64,000 bases of DNA, from positions 51,245 through 115,244 of the forward strand of contig JAHDWN010000019.1 in the NCBI GenBank assembly GCA_023382675.1. The letters are read 5' to 3'. The position numbers were made by a program, and so were the translations under genes. The stretch comes from Anaerolineae bacterium (GTDB lineage Bacteria > Chloroflexota > Anaerolineae > Aggregatilineales > Phototrophicaceae). The notes below the pieces were generated by a model. It did no database searches. It saw nothing but the letters and a program-made list of their open reading frames with translations, and was not told the DNA's origin. Shown piece by piece: positions 1 through 9,684 of this stretch. Numbering within the stretch: the first letter of the stretch is position 1; each line of letters begins with the position of its first letter.

Positions 1-271
1 ACTCGAATGCTTCCGCTTCACCATTGACCGCACCGCTGCCGGTGAAGCTAACACTTACGTCGCTGCTGTCCGGAATGCCGGTGATATTGAAATCGCCAGT
101 GTAGTCAAAGGAAAGTTGGGAATACTGACTGCTGTTGGTTATTGCAGTCTCCAACAGCGTGGCGTCGCCTTCGCTCAGGCCCAGACTGGTGTCCTGTGCC
201 AGAGTCGCGGGCACAATGGCGGCGATGAGCGCGAGCACCATCAAGACGACCGCAAAACGAAACATCCTCAT
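1..271 (-). CDS. Secreted protein, N-terminal part only (truncated by window edge)
   Basis: Reverse strand from ATG at 271 reads MRMFRFAVVLMVLALIAAIVPATLAQDTSLGLSEGDATLLETAITNSSQYSQLSFDYTGDF..., a clear signal peptide; open to the window edge. Confidence 0.75.
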   Translation of the reverse strand, partial: MRMFRFAVVLMVLALIAAIVPATLAQDTSLGLSEGDATLLETAITNSSQYSQLSFDYTGDFNITGIPDSSDVSVSFTGSGAVNGEAEAFE

Positions 272-408
272 AATTCGCTTCCTTTGTATGTGTATGATCA
301 TGCGCTATCACGAGTACGGGAATCGCTCACAAAAGTTGCAAGCTATCATATTTCATTGTAGGCGTACTCGTATATCGCGCAACCTTAAGGGCTGGTGATA
401 GACCGCAA

Positions 409-2427
409 TCACGACCCCAACCAGGTATAAAGTCGGTACAAACCGGTCGAATCGTGCCAGACGAGACGCAGGTGTTTGCGCAGCGCCGCCGGGAAGGTGA
501 GGTTGTCCTCCGTGAACCACGTATCGATGTAGGTGAAGAAGCGGAAGCCATCCCCGTAAACCAGCAGGTAATCATCTCCCTGCGCCTGCCACAGGAGCAT
601 GATCTCGTCGGGAGTCAGGCCGCTTTGCAAGGGGCGACTCCACGCATCCAGCAAAATGTCCGGCACACATTCGATCTGTGCCGGGCAGCGATACGTGCGC
701 AGATCCCAGAGCATCCGCACGCGCGATCCCTCCGGCAGCGTCGCCAGGTGATCCAGCGCATCCTTATAGATGCCGAGATTGGTCGAGAGATAGTCATCCG
801 TCGTGATACTGCCTGTCAGCCAGGGGATAGGTCGCCGGGCAATCGTGGTACCCGCGATCTCGTTGGCTGCGAGCAGGGTCGTGATCAGAATGGCGGCCTG
901 GACGATGAATGCCAGGTTGATCGGCTTGCGCGGCGTGCGTGTCAGCCCATAGTAGCCGAGCGCGCCGAGCGCAGCCGCCAGGGGCAGCACGGCGATGGCC
1001 AGCCGGGTTTGCGCGCCGATGCCCTGCGTGCCGCCCATGTATGCCCACAGCGCCCACATCGGCAAGGCCATGGCTGTCAGCCCCCAGGCGTATCGCTGTG
1101 CGGCGTCATTCAGCCAGCGCCACACCAGCGGCAGCAGCAGCGGCAGCGTCAGCAGGAACGGGCCGTGCGTGAAGGAGACGAACTCCCCTTGATTGCGCCC
1201 CAGGATTGTCGCGGTGATCGGCAGCAGCGCGTATTCCCAGATCAGTCCCTTGCTGAAATCGCCCACGCCGGCGCGCACGAAGGCGGCGCTGCGGGCTGCA
1301 TCCCAATTCAGGCCGAAGCCGAGCATCGGGTAGAGTGGGTTCTGGTAGAGCAGCACGCCGCGCACCATCCAGGGCGCGAACAGGAGCAGCGCCGGGATGC
1401 CAACGGCCAATCCGTTGGCGATGACGCGGCGCGGCGCGCTGACGAAGATGAGCACGCCTGCGCCAAGGGCGATGAAGACCGCCGTGTATTTGACACCCAC
1501 CGCCAGGCCGATCAGCGTGCCAGCCAGCATCAGCACGCGCCGATCCGGCTGTTCGCGCCAGCGCATGAGCAGCACGTAGACGGCCACGCCGTAGGCAGTG
1601 AGCGCCAGATCGACATACGACCACCCGGCCAGTTCCCAGACGTTATACGAGGCGATCACCAGCGTCGCGGCCAGCCAGGCGGCGGTTTCATCCGTCTGGC
1701 GGCGCGCGAGCGCGGCGGTCAGCACCAGTGCGAACACCGTGAAGACCACATGGACGATGGCGGCGCTGGCATCCCGCCCGAACAGGCTCATCGTCACGGT
1801 GAACAACATCTCACCGTTCTTAGGCATTCCCAGGTAGAAGTTATCGTCGTGCGCGATCATACGCCCGGCTTCCAGATAGCGCTGCGGCCCGACGAGATGA
1901 TAGACGAGGCTATCCCAGGAAAAGGGCGGCGCGATGGCAATCAGGAGTGCCATCAGCAGCAGCGCGAGCGTGATCCACATCAGGAAGCGCGCGAATTTGC
2001 CCTCCGGGCGCAGGCCGCGCAGCCCGGCGATGACCTCGCCGATCCAGCGGAAGCATGAGCGGCGCGTCAGAATGGCGCTAATCAGCAGCCCGCCCCAGAT
2101 CGCACCGGTGTTGAAGATACCGATCAGGCCGAGAGCGAGGCCATAGAGCGCGATCAGGCCGACGCCGAGCAGGGCGGCAATGCTCAACCGCTCCGGCGCG
2201 GTCAGATCGAGCGCGTCGATCAGATGCAGCCGCCGCAGCAGCGCCAGGCCTAACCCGCCGCCGATAGCGAAGAGCAGGCTGACAGTGACGCCATCGAGCG
2301 CCGCGCCGAGCAGGTGGATCAGCATCTCCGGCGCAATTGGCTTGTGCAGCCAGTAGTAGCCGACGAGCAGGGCGATCAGCGCGATGAGAATGACAGGCAA
2401 GCGCCAGCCAAGTTGTCCGTTTTTCAT
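409..2427 (-). CDS. Multi-pass membrane protein, GT-C/ArnT-like glycosyltransferase-type
   Basis: 672 aa ORF with many TM segments; luminal-type loop (PPFSWDSLVYHLVGPQRYLEAGR) typical of GT-C fold proteins. Confidence 0.7.
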   Translation of the reverse strand: MKNGQLGWRLPVILIALIALLVGYYWLHKPIAPEMLIHLLGAALDGVTVSLLFAIGGGLGLALLRRLHLIDALDLTAPERLSIAALLGVGLIALYGLALGLIGIFNTGAIWGGLLISAILTRRSCFRWIGEVIAGLRGLRPEGKFARFLMWITLALLLMALLIAIAPPFSWDSLVYHLVGPQRYLEAGRMIAHDDNFYLGMPKNGEMLFTVTMSLFGRDASAAIVHVVFTVFALVLTAALARRQTDETAAWLAATLVIASYNVWELAGWSYVDLALTAYGVAVYVLLMRWREQPDRRVLMLAGTLIGLAVGVKYTAVFIALGAGVLIFVSAPRRVIANGLAVGIPALLLFAPWMVRGVLLYQNPLYPMLGFGLNWDAARSAAFVRAGVGDFSKGLIWEYALLPITATILGRNQGEFVSFTHGPFLLTLPLLLPLVWRWLNDAAQRYAWGLTAMALPMWALWAYMGGTQGIGAQTRLAIAVLPLAAALGALGYYGLTRTPRKPINLAFIVQAAILITTLLAANEIAGTTIARRPIPWLTGSITTDDYLSTNLGIYKDALDHLATLPEGSRVRMLWDLRTYRCPAQIECVPDILLDAWSRPLQSGLTPDEIMLLWQAQGDDYLLVYGDGFRFFTYIDTWFTEDNLTFPAALRKHLRLVWHDSTGLYRLYTWLGS

Positions 2428-2537
2428 GGATGCTTCATACGTTCGCGTTACAATTTCATTATTGGCGGCGATGACTCATGCTTTCCTGGCCTCGCCAGAT
2501 TCATCTTACCGGTTTAGCACGGCGGCTGAGCCTTAAC

Positions 2538-3026
2538 ATGGCTTACTTAATCGACGGCCACAACCTGATCGGCCAGCTTCCCGACCTTTCGCTCAGCGAT
2601 CCCGACGATGAAGCCCGGCTGGTGCAAAAACTGATCGGCTTCACCGCGCGCACCGGCAAGCGGGTGGTCGTCGTCTTCGATCACGGCCTGTCGGGCGGCA
2701 AATCGCGCATGTCTACCGGCAAAGTCGAGGTCGTGTTCGCCTCGCCGCGCACCAATGCCGACGCGATCATGAAGGAGCGCATCAAGGCCGTTCGCGATCC
2801 GGGGCAGTGGACAGTCATCTCGAATGACAACGAGGTGCTGGATGCCGCGCGCCAGCGGCGGATGCGCGTGCTCAAGAGCCGCGAGTTTGTGCCGATGCTG
2901 CGTAATACCGCCGAGCGCCAGCGCCGCGCTGACCGCAGCCAGGGCGACGCCCCCGACGTGCGCTTGTCGTCCGCCGAGATCGATGAATGGCTCAAGCTGT
3001 TCGGCGGCGACGACGAGGGCGGCTGA
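2538..3026 (+). CDS. NYN-domain (YacP/PIN-like) RNase-type protein
   Basis: MAYLIDGHNLIGQLPDL...VVVVFDH...TNADAIMKERI...VISNDNEV is the NYN/PIN-like acidic motif pattern. Confidence 0.8.
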   Translation: MAYLIDGHNLIGQLPDLSLSDPDDEARLVQKLIGFTARTGKRVVVVFDHGLSGGKSRMSTGKVEVVFASPRTNADAIMKERIKAVRDPGQWTVISNDNEVLDAARQRRMRVLKSREFVPMLRNTAERQRRADRSQGDAPDVRLSSAEIDEWLKLFGGDDEGG

Positions 3027-3032
3027 ATTCGT

Positions 3033-4271
3033 GTGCTGAAGCAACGCCTCTCTACCCAGACGATCACTCTCGCCGTAAGCAACGTCGGCACAGCGGGCCT
3101 GTCGTTTCTGCTGGCTGCGCTCATCGGGCGGGCGTTGGGCGCGGAAGGGCTGGGCATCTATGGCGTGGCCCTGGCGTGGGTGATGCCGCTGGCGTTGATC
3201 GCCGAGTTTGGCCTGGGCACGCTGATCACACGCGAAATTGCACGCGATGCCACCCGCACGGGCGCTCTCGTCCATGCCGCCGTCCGCGCCCGCCAGATCA
3301 TGGGCAGCGGTGCGGCGCTGCTGCTGCTGATCGCCGCGCCGCTGTTGAGCGCCGATCCGCTGACGGCCGTTGGCTTGCAGATCAGCGCACCGCTGGTGCT
3401 GATCCAGCCGCTGTTCAGCACCTACACGGCGGTCTTCCGCGCCCGCGGCGACATGCGCCCGATCCCGTGGCTCAACATCGGCATGGTGGCGGCGCAACTT
3501 CCCCTGACGGCGCTGGCACTGGCAGCGCAGACCACGGACGACCTGAGCGCAAAGCTGCTGCTCGTCTTCCTGATCAACACGGCCACCTCGGCGGGACAGC
3601 TGGCTGCTGCCTGGGCGGTCTACCGCCGGCGCTATTACGCACCGCCGGGACGGCAGCGTGTCGCGCTGCTGCCGCTCCTGCGTGCGAGCGGCCACTTCGG
3701 GCTGGCGGCGGTCTTCGTCGCCCTACAGATGCGCCTGAGCTTCATCCTGCTCGAATCGATTGCCGGGGCGGGCGCGGCGGGCTATTTCGCGGCGGCGAAT
3801 CGCTTCGGTGAGGCGGCGCGCCTGCTGCCAAATGCTTTCTTCGGCGCGCTCTTCCCGGCGTTGAGCGCGCTGGCTGCTGATGGTCAGCGCTTGCGGGGGA
3901 CGTTTCGGCGGGCGCTGCTCGGTCTGGGCGCCTATGGCGTGCTGGCAGGCGCGGCGCTGGCGCTGCTCGCCCCGCTGCTGATCGGCGTCGTCTTCGGCGC
4001 GGGGTTTGCGCCTGCCGTCCCGGCGCTGCAATGGCTCGGCCTGGCGCTCGTCTTCAGCCTGCTGCGCGGTGCGCGCACGCTCTACTGGTATGCACGCGGG
4101 CGCGAAGCCTGGGTAAATCTCGTCAACGGCGCGGCAGTTCTGGCTCAGCTTGTCTTGAGCACCTGGCTGATCGGGCGCGCGGGCGCGGCGGGGGCGGCGC
4201 TGGCGGTCGCCGCCGTCGAAGGCCTGGCGTTCGCCGCGCTGCTGGTGGACAGGCAGAATCAGCTCGGCTGA
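3033..4271 (+). CDS. Flippase / oligosaccharide translocase-like membrane protein
   Basis: 412 aa, about 12 TM; LSFLLAALIGRALGAEGLGIYGVALAWV N-terminus is typical of polysaccharide flippases. Confidence 0.8.
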   Translation: MLKQRLSTQTITLAVSNVGTAGLSFLLAALIGRALGAEGLGIYGVALAWVMPLALIAEFGLGTLITREIARDATRTGALVHAAVRARQIMGSGAALLLLIAAPLLSADPLTAVGLQISAPLVLIQPLFSTYTAVFRARGDMRPIPWLNIGMVAAQLPLTALALAAQTTDDLSAKLLLVFLINTATSAGQLAAAWAVYRRRYYAPPGRQRVALLPLLRASGHFGLAAVFVALQMRLSFILLESIAGAGAAGYFAAANRFGEAARLLPNAFFGALFPALSALAADGQRLRGTFRRALLGLGAYGVLAGAALALLAPLLIGVVFGAGFAPAVPALQWLGLALVFSLLRGARTLYWYARGREAWVNLVNGAAVLAQLVLSTWLIGRAGAAGAALAVAAVEGLAFAALLVDRQNQLG

Positions 4272-4453
4272 TTTGAACATCGGGCGCGCTCAATCCTGGC
4301 GGTGACGCTGGATATCTCCGCCGCTGTGGCGAAACCGGGATACTCGGCACGAATTGGGTGCGATCGACCGCTCCTGACCTGCGCCTATCGCAAGATCGCC
4401 TCTGCCCTTACAATCACCATCTGAAAACCCGATCGGATTGGTTGGAGAACCGT

Positions 4454-5242
4454 GTGTCTGAACCAGGCTCCACAACCTCACAGACTTCGTCATATCCCAA
4501 AGCGCGCATCCGTCACATCTTTTTTGACGCCCATGGCACGATCGTCCATCGTGAACGCAATCCCTTTCATTATGCCAGCGGCCTGGGCGCGTTTATGGCC
4601 GAACGCTACGGCGGCGATGCGCGGGTCTGGCGCGAGGCGAACCTGCGCATCTTCGCAGATTTCGACAGCTATTATGCCGATCTTGATCTCGGCGCGGATG
4701 ATGGCATTGCGCAGATGTGGGAGGGCGAGTTCCGCACGACGCGCGCCCTGTTCCGGGTGACAGGCACGCCGGAACCCACTCACGAGGAGCTGCTCGCTTT
4801 GACGCGCGAGCGCGGCGAGCAGGCGACGAGCCGTGGCGGTGATGCGCTCTACCCGGACGCTGCGCCAGTGATCCGGGCGTTGGCGGCGGCGGGCTATCGG
4901 CTGGGCACGTGCAGCAACGCGCTCAGCGGGCAGGTGCGCGGATCGCTGCGCGCCGGCGGGGTACACGACTATTTCAGGCTGCCGCTGTTTGGCGCGGATC
5001 TGGCCGGACATTTCATCAAAGATGAGCATTTCTTCCGCGCCATCAGTGCGCTCTCTGGCGTCGAGCCATCGTCGTGCCTGATCGTCGAGGATACTGTCGA
5101 GGTCATCGAGGCCGCGCGCAGCCTCGGCATGTGGACGGCACACGTCTGCCGGGGCGAGCGGGCCGAGGCGCTGGCGGCACAGTCGCCGGCGCATCACGCG
5201 CTGGTCGGGAGTCTGGAAGGGCTGCTGCCGCTGCTGATTTGA
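4454..5242 (+). CDS. HAD-superfamily hydrolase
   Basis: HIFFDAHGTIVHRE...LGTCSNALSG...DEHFFRAI...CLIVEDTVEVIEAARSLGM; GTG start at 4454 assumed (ORF opens at 4358). Confidence 0.75.
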   Translation: MSEPGSTTSQTSSYPKARIRHIFFDAHGTIVHRERNPFHYASGLGAFMAERYGGDARVWREANLRIFADFDSYYADLDLGADDGIAQMWEGEFRTTRALFRVTGTPEPTHEELLALTRERGEQATSRGGDALYPDAAPVIRALAAAGYRLGTCSNALSGQVRGSLRAGGVHDYFRLPLFGADLAGHFIKDEHFFRAISALSGVEPSSCLIVEDTVEVIEAARSLGMWTAHVCRGERAEALAAQSPAHHALVGSLEGLLPLLI

Positions 5243-5287
5243 TCGATGAGCGGGGCAAGTCGTGCAAGCTCACCCCGCGCACAATCG

Positions 5288-5953
5288 CTATTGCTCGAAC
5301 GAGAACGGCTCCACGCCAAGCTGGCTGATGGCGAAGAAAAGCGCCTGAAGCTCCGGCGGCGTATAGGCTTCGGAGGCGCTGATCAAGCGGCTCTGAGTCT
5401 CTGTTTCGACCGAAAGCTCGAACCGGTAACTTCCGGCGGGGCTGTTCGGCCCGTCAAACGTTCCGATCACGTCGAAGAAGCGCACCTTATCCAGCGCATC
5501 GAGCACAGCCTGAACTTCAGACAGCGGGATCGTTCCCACCACGCCATCGCGGGTGAGCGTGCCATCCGGCTGCAGGATGATGCTAAGCATGGCATTGCCC
5601 GCGCCGCCGGTCTGGACATACTCCAGCTGGATGAGCGACGACGTGAGTCCCGCCGTCGCTTCGACATCCGGCGTCACTTCGGGGAAGCTCATGGTTCCCG
5701 GGACAGGGACGTTCAGCAGGCGACCGGCTTCCGCCTCGAGCGTGGCGACGCTCTCATTCACCTGCGCAGTCGGTTCGCCGAAATCATCGGGCGCCGGGAC
5801 AGCGGTCGAGCCTGCATTCGGCGTATCCAGCGGCGGCGGGGTAAGCGTCGGTAGGTCGGTGGGCACAGCGGGTGTCGCAGTCGGCGCAGCTTGACCCGTG
5901 CAGGCCGCCAGCACAGCGAGAACGAGAACGGCAAGGACGACGATAGAGCGCAT
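5288..5953 (-). CDS. Predicted lipoprotein of unknown function
   Basis: MRSIVVLAVLVLAVLAACTGQAAPTATPAVPTD: lipobox LAAC followed by Thr/Pro linker. Confidence 0.7.
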   Translation of the reverse strand: MRSIVVLAVLVLAVLAACTGQAAPTATPAVPTDLPTLTPPPLDTPNAGSTAVPAPDDFGEPTAQVNESVATLEAEAGRLLNVPVPGTMSFPEVTPDVEATAGLTSSLIQLEYVQTGGAGNAMLSIILQPDGTLTRDGVVGTIPLSEVQAVLDALDKVRFFDVIGTFDGPNSPAGSYRFELSVETETQSRLISASEAYTPPELQALFFAISQLGVEPFSFEQ

Positions 5954-6003
5954 GAGAACGTCTCCTCAACTGCATGATCAGCGTGGCACCAGGGCCACAC
6001 TCT

Positions 6004-7431
6004 CTATTCTGGATCAGAACCCGCTGGCTCAACATAGACATTTGCGCCCAGCCGCCGCAGCAGCCACAGCCCGCCGATCACAGCCAGCAGCGACACGACC
6101 GGGATCAGCGACAGGTAGTAGCGCTGCCAGGGCAGCGGATTCGCCAGCAGGCTCGCGACCGTCACCGCCAGCCAGACGAGCAGCCCGGCGGCAGTCGCGC
6201 GCGCACGTCCGCGCCGCAGCAGCCAGAAAACCAGCCCGATGATGCCGATCAGGCTGAGGAATTCCAGCGCTGCGCCCGCGATGCCAAATTGGACGCCGCT
6301 CAAGGGCGACGCCATGTAGCGCGCGATCTCGGCCTGCATCGGTGGCACGTCGAACGCATCGGCCTCGAAGTGCGCCGTGGGTGTCATGAACGGCTGCGTC
6401 AGAATGGCGCTGATGCGTTCGTCCAGAGACATGGGCGCGGTCGGGTAGGCCGTGACCTGGATGTCGATCAGTTCCGCGCGCGCCGCCAGCAGATCGCCGA
6501 AACGTGCGAGCGGGTCGTTCCAGAGGGCGGGCGAAAGCGCGACGAACAGCCCGACTGCCGCCAGCCCGGCGAGCGCCGTCTGGAGCACGTGCAGCGCGAT
6601 CCGGCGCAGGCGTCCTCGGCCAGCCCAGGCGCGCAGGATGCCGCCGATGAAGACCCAGCCCAGCGTCGCCGCGACGAAGACGACGCCGCTGTGCTTGCTC
6701 GCCAGCGTCAGCCCGCAGGCAAGTGCCAGCAGTGCCCAGCGCCAGAATTGACCGGCGGCGCTGCGCGGATGGGTGTCAGCAGCGCGCATGTGCTGCACGA
6801 TGAGGCAGGCTGCGTAAACCGCCAGCAGGCCGAAGAAGAGGAGCGCGCCCTCTTGCATGGCGCGGCGGCCATTGACGAGCACGACCGGATTGAGCGTGTA
6901 GAGTGCAGTCGCGCCGTAAGCGACCACGCGCCCGCCGACGCGCTGCGCCAGCGCGAACATGACAGCCACGCTGCCCGCCAGCAGCAGCGCTGAAGGGATG
7001 CGCGCGACCACAAGCTGATGCTCGGTCGGACGGTGGCCGGTGGCAACGTCATTGTCGTAGCTCAAGCCCCAGTCCCAACCGGGCGCAGGCGGCAGATCGG
7101 CGCGAGTATAGCCTGCCGTGTACCAGGCGAGGCCGATGGTCTGGCGGTTGATCGTGCCGTTGAGGATGCGCAGTTGTGCGTCGCTGTCGATGTAATACGG
7201 CCCCTGGTTAGCGAGGCTGGCCGCGCTGCCTTCGAGAAAGACGGTGGCGTAGTCGCCGCTCATGTAAATCTGCATCGCTTCGTCGCCGTGGAAGGGGACG
7301 AGCGTGATGCCAAGGAAGGCATACAGCGCCAGCGCTGCGACAAACACGATGTCGAACCAGTAGGGGAGACGAATTCTCTGGTGCTCGGTGCTCGGTACTC
7401 GGTGCTCGGTGCGGATGTTCTGGTCGCTCAT
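6004..7431 (-). CDS. GT39-like membrane glycosyltransferase
   Basis: 475 aa multi-TM protein; ITLVPFHGDEAMQIYMSGDYA loop with acidic residues after TM1. Confidence 0.75.
   Translation of the reverse strand: MSDQNIRTEHRVPSTEHQRIRLPYWFDIVFVAALALYAFLGITLVPFHGDEAMQIYMSGDYATVFLEGSAASLANQGPYYIDSDAQLRILNGTINRQTIGLAWYTAGYTRADLPPAPGWDWGLSYDNDVATGHRPTEHQLVVARIPSALLLAGSVAVMFALAQRVGGRVVAYGATALYTLNPVVLVNGRRAMQEGALLFFGLLAVYAACLIVQHMRAADTHPRSAAGQFWRWALLALACGLTLASKHSGVVFVAATLGWVFIGGILRAWAGRGRLRRIALHVLQTALAGLAAVGLFVALSPALWNDPLARFGDLLAARAELIDIQVTAYPTAPMSLDERISAILTQPFMTPTAHFEADAFDVPPMQAEIARYMASPLSGVQFGIAGAALEFLSLIGIIGLVFWLLRRGRARATAAGLLVWLAVTVASLLANPLPWQRYYLSLIPVVSLLAVIGGLWLLRRLGANVYVEPAGSDPE
7381..7413. repeat. 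Heptanucleotide tandem repeat GTGCTCG x4 (+partial)
   Basis: GTGCTCG GTGCTCG GTACTCG GTGCTCG GTGCGGA; lies in the N-terminus of the 6004..7431 ORF. Confidence 0.85.
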
Positions 7432-7490
7432 AACATTTACAGGTGATAGTAGGTGTGGCTCAGCTAGCAGCTTGGCAGAGTGTTATTGTC

Positions 7491-7512
7491 GCCGACCGAT
7501 CAATCGGTCGGC
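7491..7512. repeat. Perfect 10-bp-arm palindrome (operator or hairpin candidate)
   Basis: GCCGACCGAT-CA-ATCGGTCGGC. Confidence 0.7.
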
Positions 7513-7605
7513 TAAGCAGCATCAAGCACGCTAAAGGTGCTCGCAAGGTACGCAATACACAAAAGCAGTGCGCCGAAGCATCTTTAGTATGCTCGATTGG
7601 ATTTA

Positions 7606-7627
7606 GCCGACGGGTTGACCCGTCGGC
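7606..7627. repeat. 9-bp stem, 4-nt loop hairpin
   Basis: GCCGACGGG-TTGA-CCCGTCGGC, no T tract. Confidence 0.65.
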
Positions 7628-7707
7628 GAACAGCGTGCCAACCCTACTGGTTAAACGGGGCCATTCAAGCCCGACAGGGGCACCCGTGTCGTCTGAATTC
7701 ATAGTGT

Positions 7708-8568
7708 TCAGGCGAACGGCTCGTCGAGCTTGACGACGCGCGCTTTGCCATCTTCGGCCTGTTCGTAGTGCCCGGCGCTGCGCTGCGAATCGTGCGGGAA
7801 GATGAGTAAGGCGTGGGTCTCCAGCGCCCAGCGCTGCCAGATGCGCTTGGTCTCCAGCGTGATCAGCGGCTCGACATCGTAGCCGGTCATCCAGCCGAGG
7901 CGTTCGAAGTGAATCGCATAGCTGGCGAGATCGCAGACGAACATGGCGTGCTCGCCGTGGTTCTCGATGAGCACACTCATGTGGCCGGGCGTGTGCCCTG
8001 GTGTGACGACGCCGCGCACACCCGGCGCGAGATCGGTGTCGCCGTCGAGCAGTTGGAGCTGACCATTTTCCAGCAAGGGGACTTGATTCTCCTGGATGTA
8101 AGTGGCGCGGGTGCGTTCGTTCGGGTGCGTGGCATCTTCGTATTCGCGCCGCTGGACGACGTGCCGCGCGTTGGGGAAGGTTGGCTGCACGCGCCCGTCG
8201 GCATCGAAATAGGTGTTGCCGCCGCAGTGATCGTTATGCAGGTGCGTGTTGATGACGAGGTGGATGTCCTCGGCGCGCAGGCCGAGCCGCGCCAGGCCAT
8301 CGAGCAGGCCGCCGCGCGGGCGCTTGAGCTTCATGAAGGCGATCTGCTTGGCGTTAAGCTTCGTGCCGTAGCCGGTATCGGCGAGGATGTTCATGCCGCC
8401 GGTCTGGATCAGGACGCAGTTCTGCACCATCGGCACAAGATGATCTTCGTCGGGCGGCAGCAGTGGACTCCAGAGCGCGCGCGGCACCAGCCCGAACGCG
8501 CCGCCCGGATCGACCATGATGTCGCAGTCGTTGATCAATTGAATGCGAATGCCGCCGATTTGGATCAT
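7708..8568 (-). CDS. MBL-fold metallo-hydrolase (lactonase-like)
   Basis: HxHxDH motif NTHLHNDHCGG, TPGHTPGHMSV, FVCDLA; Met at 8568 chosen over the ORF start at 8598. Confidence 0.88.
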   Translation of the reverse strand: MIQIGGIRIQLINDCDIMVDPGGAFGLVPRALWSPLLPPDEDHLVPMVQNCVLIQTGGMNILADTGYGTKLNAKQIAFMKLKRPRGGLLDGLARLGLRAEDIHLVINTHLHNDHCGGNTYFDADGRVQPTFPNARHVVQRREYEDATHPNERTRATYIQENQVPLLENGQLQLLDGDTDLAPGVRGVVTPGHTPGHMSVLIENHGEHAMFVCDLASYAIHFERLGWMTGYDVEPLITLETKRIWQRWALETHALLIFPHDSQRSAGHYEQAEDGKARVVKLDEPFA

Positions 8569-8650
8569 GGGGATGTGATGTCGCCTTTCGAGATGCACGC
8601 TTTGCGCTTGCGTCGTCCGGGCATAAGGCTAACGTCTTCGCGCCGAAAGC

Positions 8651-8989
8651 TCAACTCCTTTCGGCCAGCAGCCAGCTCCAATAGCGCCAGGCGGCGACGA
8701 CGCCGATGGTGACGGCGAGCGCGGGCAGCCCGTGATAGAGCAGCACCCAGAGCAGCTCGGCGCGGTCGGATTCGATCATCGGGTCGCCGGAGAGCAAGCC
8801 GAGAATACGGGATGCCGCGCTGATGGCTGAAAGCATCGCCGCGACGTAATACCAGCGGTAGAGCGGCTTGCCATTCGAGACCGGACTCATGCTGTTCATA
8901 CGCTTGCTGAGCAAACCGATGACGAGCAAAGCGATGGCGATACCGAGCGGCCCGGCGGCGCTCAGAAGATGGGTCAGGCTGCTATTCAT
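8651..8989 (-). CDS. Small membrane protein
   Basis: MNSSLTHLLSAAGPLGIAIALLVIGLLSK..., 3 TM; overlaps the upstream gene end. Confidence 0.6.
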   Translation of the reverse strand: MNSSLTHLLSAAGPLGIAIALLVIGLLSKRMNSMSPVSNGKPLYRWYYVAAMLSAISAASRILGLLSGDPMIESDRAELLWVLLYHGLPALAVTIGVVAAWRYWSWLLAERS

Positions 8990-9299
8990 CGATGGCCTGC
9001 TGTCGTTGGAGCACCATCTGCCGGTAAAGGCGCACACACAAGATGAGAAATATGAGTCCCGCGAAAGCCGTGGCCAGGTCGCCAAGAGGATCACCGGCGA
9101 TGCGATCAACGCTGGCATAGCGCACGGCAGCGATGCCGTAGAGGCCGAGCGGGATCAGAAGAAACGGATAGCCGGTGCGTTCGCCGGAGAACCGGGCGTA
9201 AAAACGGGCGATCAGCCCCAGGATCAGCATGAGCGCTGCGAGGACAAACCAGCCATAGAGCATGAGCAATTGGCCAACGGATACCGACGTAGTATTCAC
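8982..9299 (-). CDS. Small membrane protein
   Basis: 105 aa with two or three TM segments; 8-nt overlap with the next gene. Confidence 0.6.
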   Translation of the reverse strand: MNTTSVSVGQLLMLYGWFVLAALMLILGLIARFYARFSGERTGYPFLLIPLGLYGIAAVRYASVDRIAGDPLGDLATAFAGLIFLILCVRLYRQMVLQRQQAIDE

Positions 9300-9306
9300 G
9301 AGGCGA

Positions 9307-9684
9307 TCAATTCCTCGCGGTCGAGAAGTTCAACACGAAGGCGATGGCATAGCGGCGAAAGCGCGCATTGTCACAGGCTTGCATGAAAGTATCGATCTCC
9401 TTGCGGGCGGCGTTGTCGTCTGTCAGCAGGTAGATTGTAGCGTTCGGGTGGCGCTGCACTTGCAGCAGACCGGTTTCAGCCAGCCCGGCGGTGGCCCCGG
9501 CCACGCTTTCGAGGTCACGCCCCAGCGCAGCCGCAATTTGCGCCGCAGTCTCGGCTGCGAACGGGTTGCGATGGAAGAACCGCAGCACATCCCACTTGAC
9601 GAGCGTGTTGAGCTTCTCAGTCAAGAACGTCCGCAGTCCTGGTTCAATATTGCGCGTCACGGTATCGGGATCAAGGTTCATCAT
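9307..9684 (-). CDS. Winged-helix DNA-binding protein
   Basis: LVKWDVLRFFHRNPFAAETAAQIAAALGRDLESVAGATAGLAETGLLQVQRHPNATIYLL is HTH plus wing. Confidence 0.7.
   Translation of the reverse strand: MMNLDPDTVTRNIEPGLRTFLTEKLNTLVKWDVLRFFHRNPFAAETAAQIAAALGRDLESVAGATAGLAETGLLQVQRHPNATIYLLTDDNAARKEIDTFMQACDNARFRRYAIAFVLNFSTARN

Noticed and set aside
454-2058. 534-aa plus-strand ORF opposite the membrane protein
   Set aside because: Mirror ORF in GC-rich DNA; Arg/Gln/His-rich, no domain, while the minus strand encodes a clear multi-TM protein
2547-3695. 382-aa minus-strand ORF across NYN and flippase genes
   Set aside because: Antisense shadow ORF spanning two convincing genes
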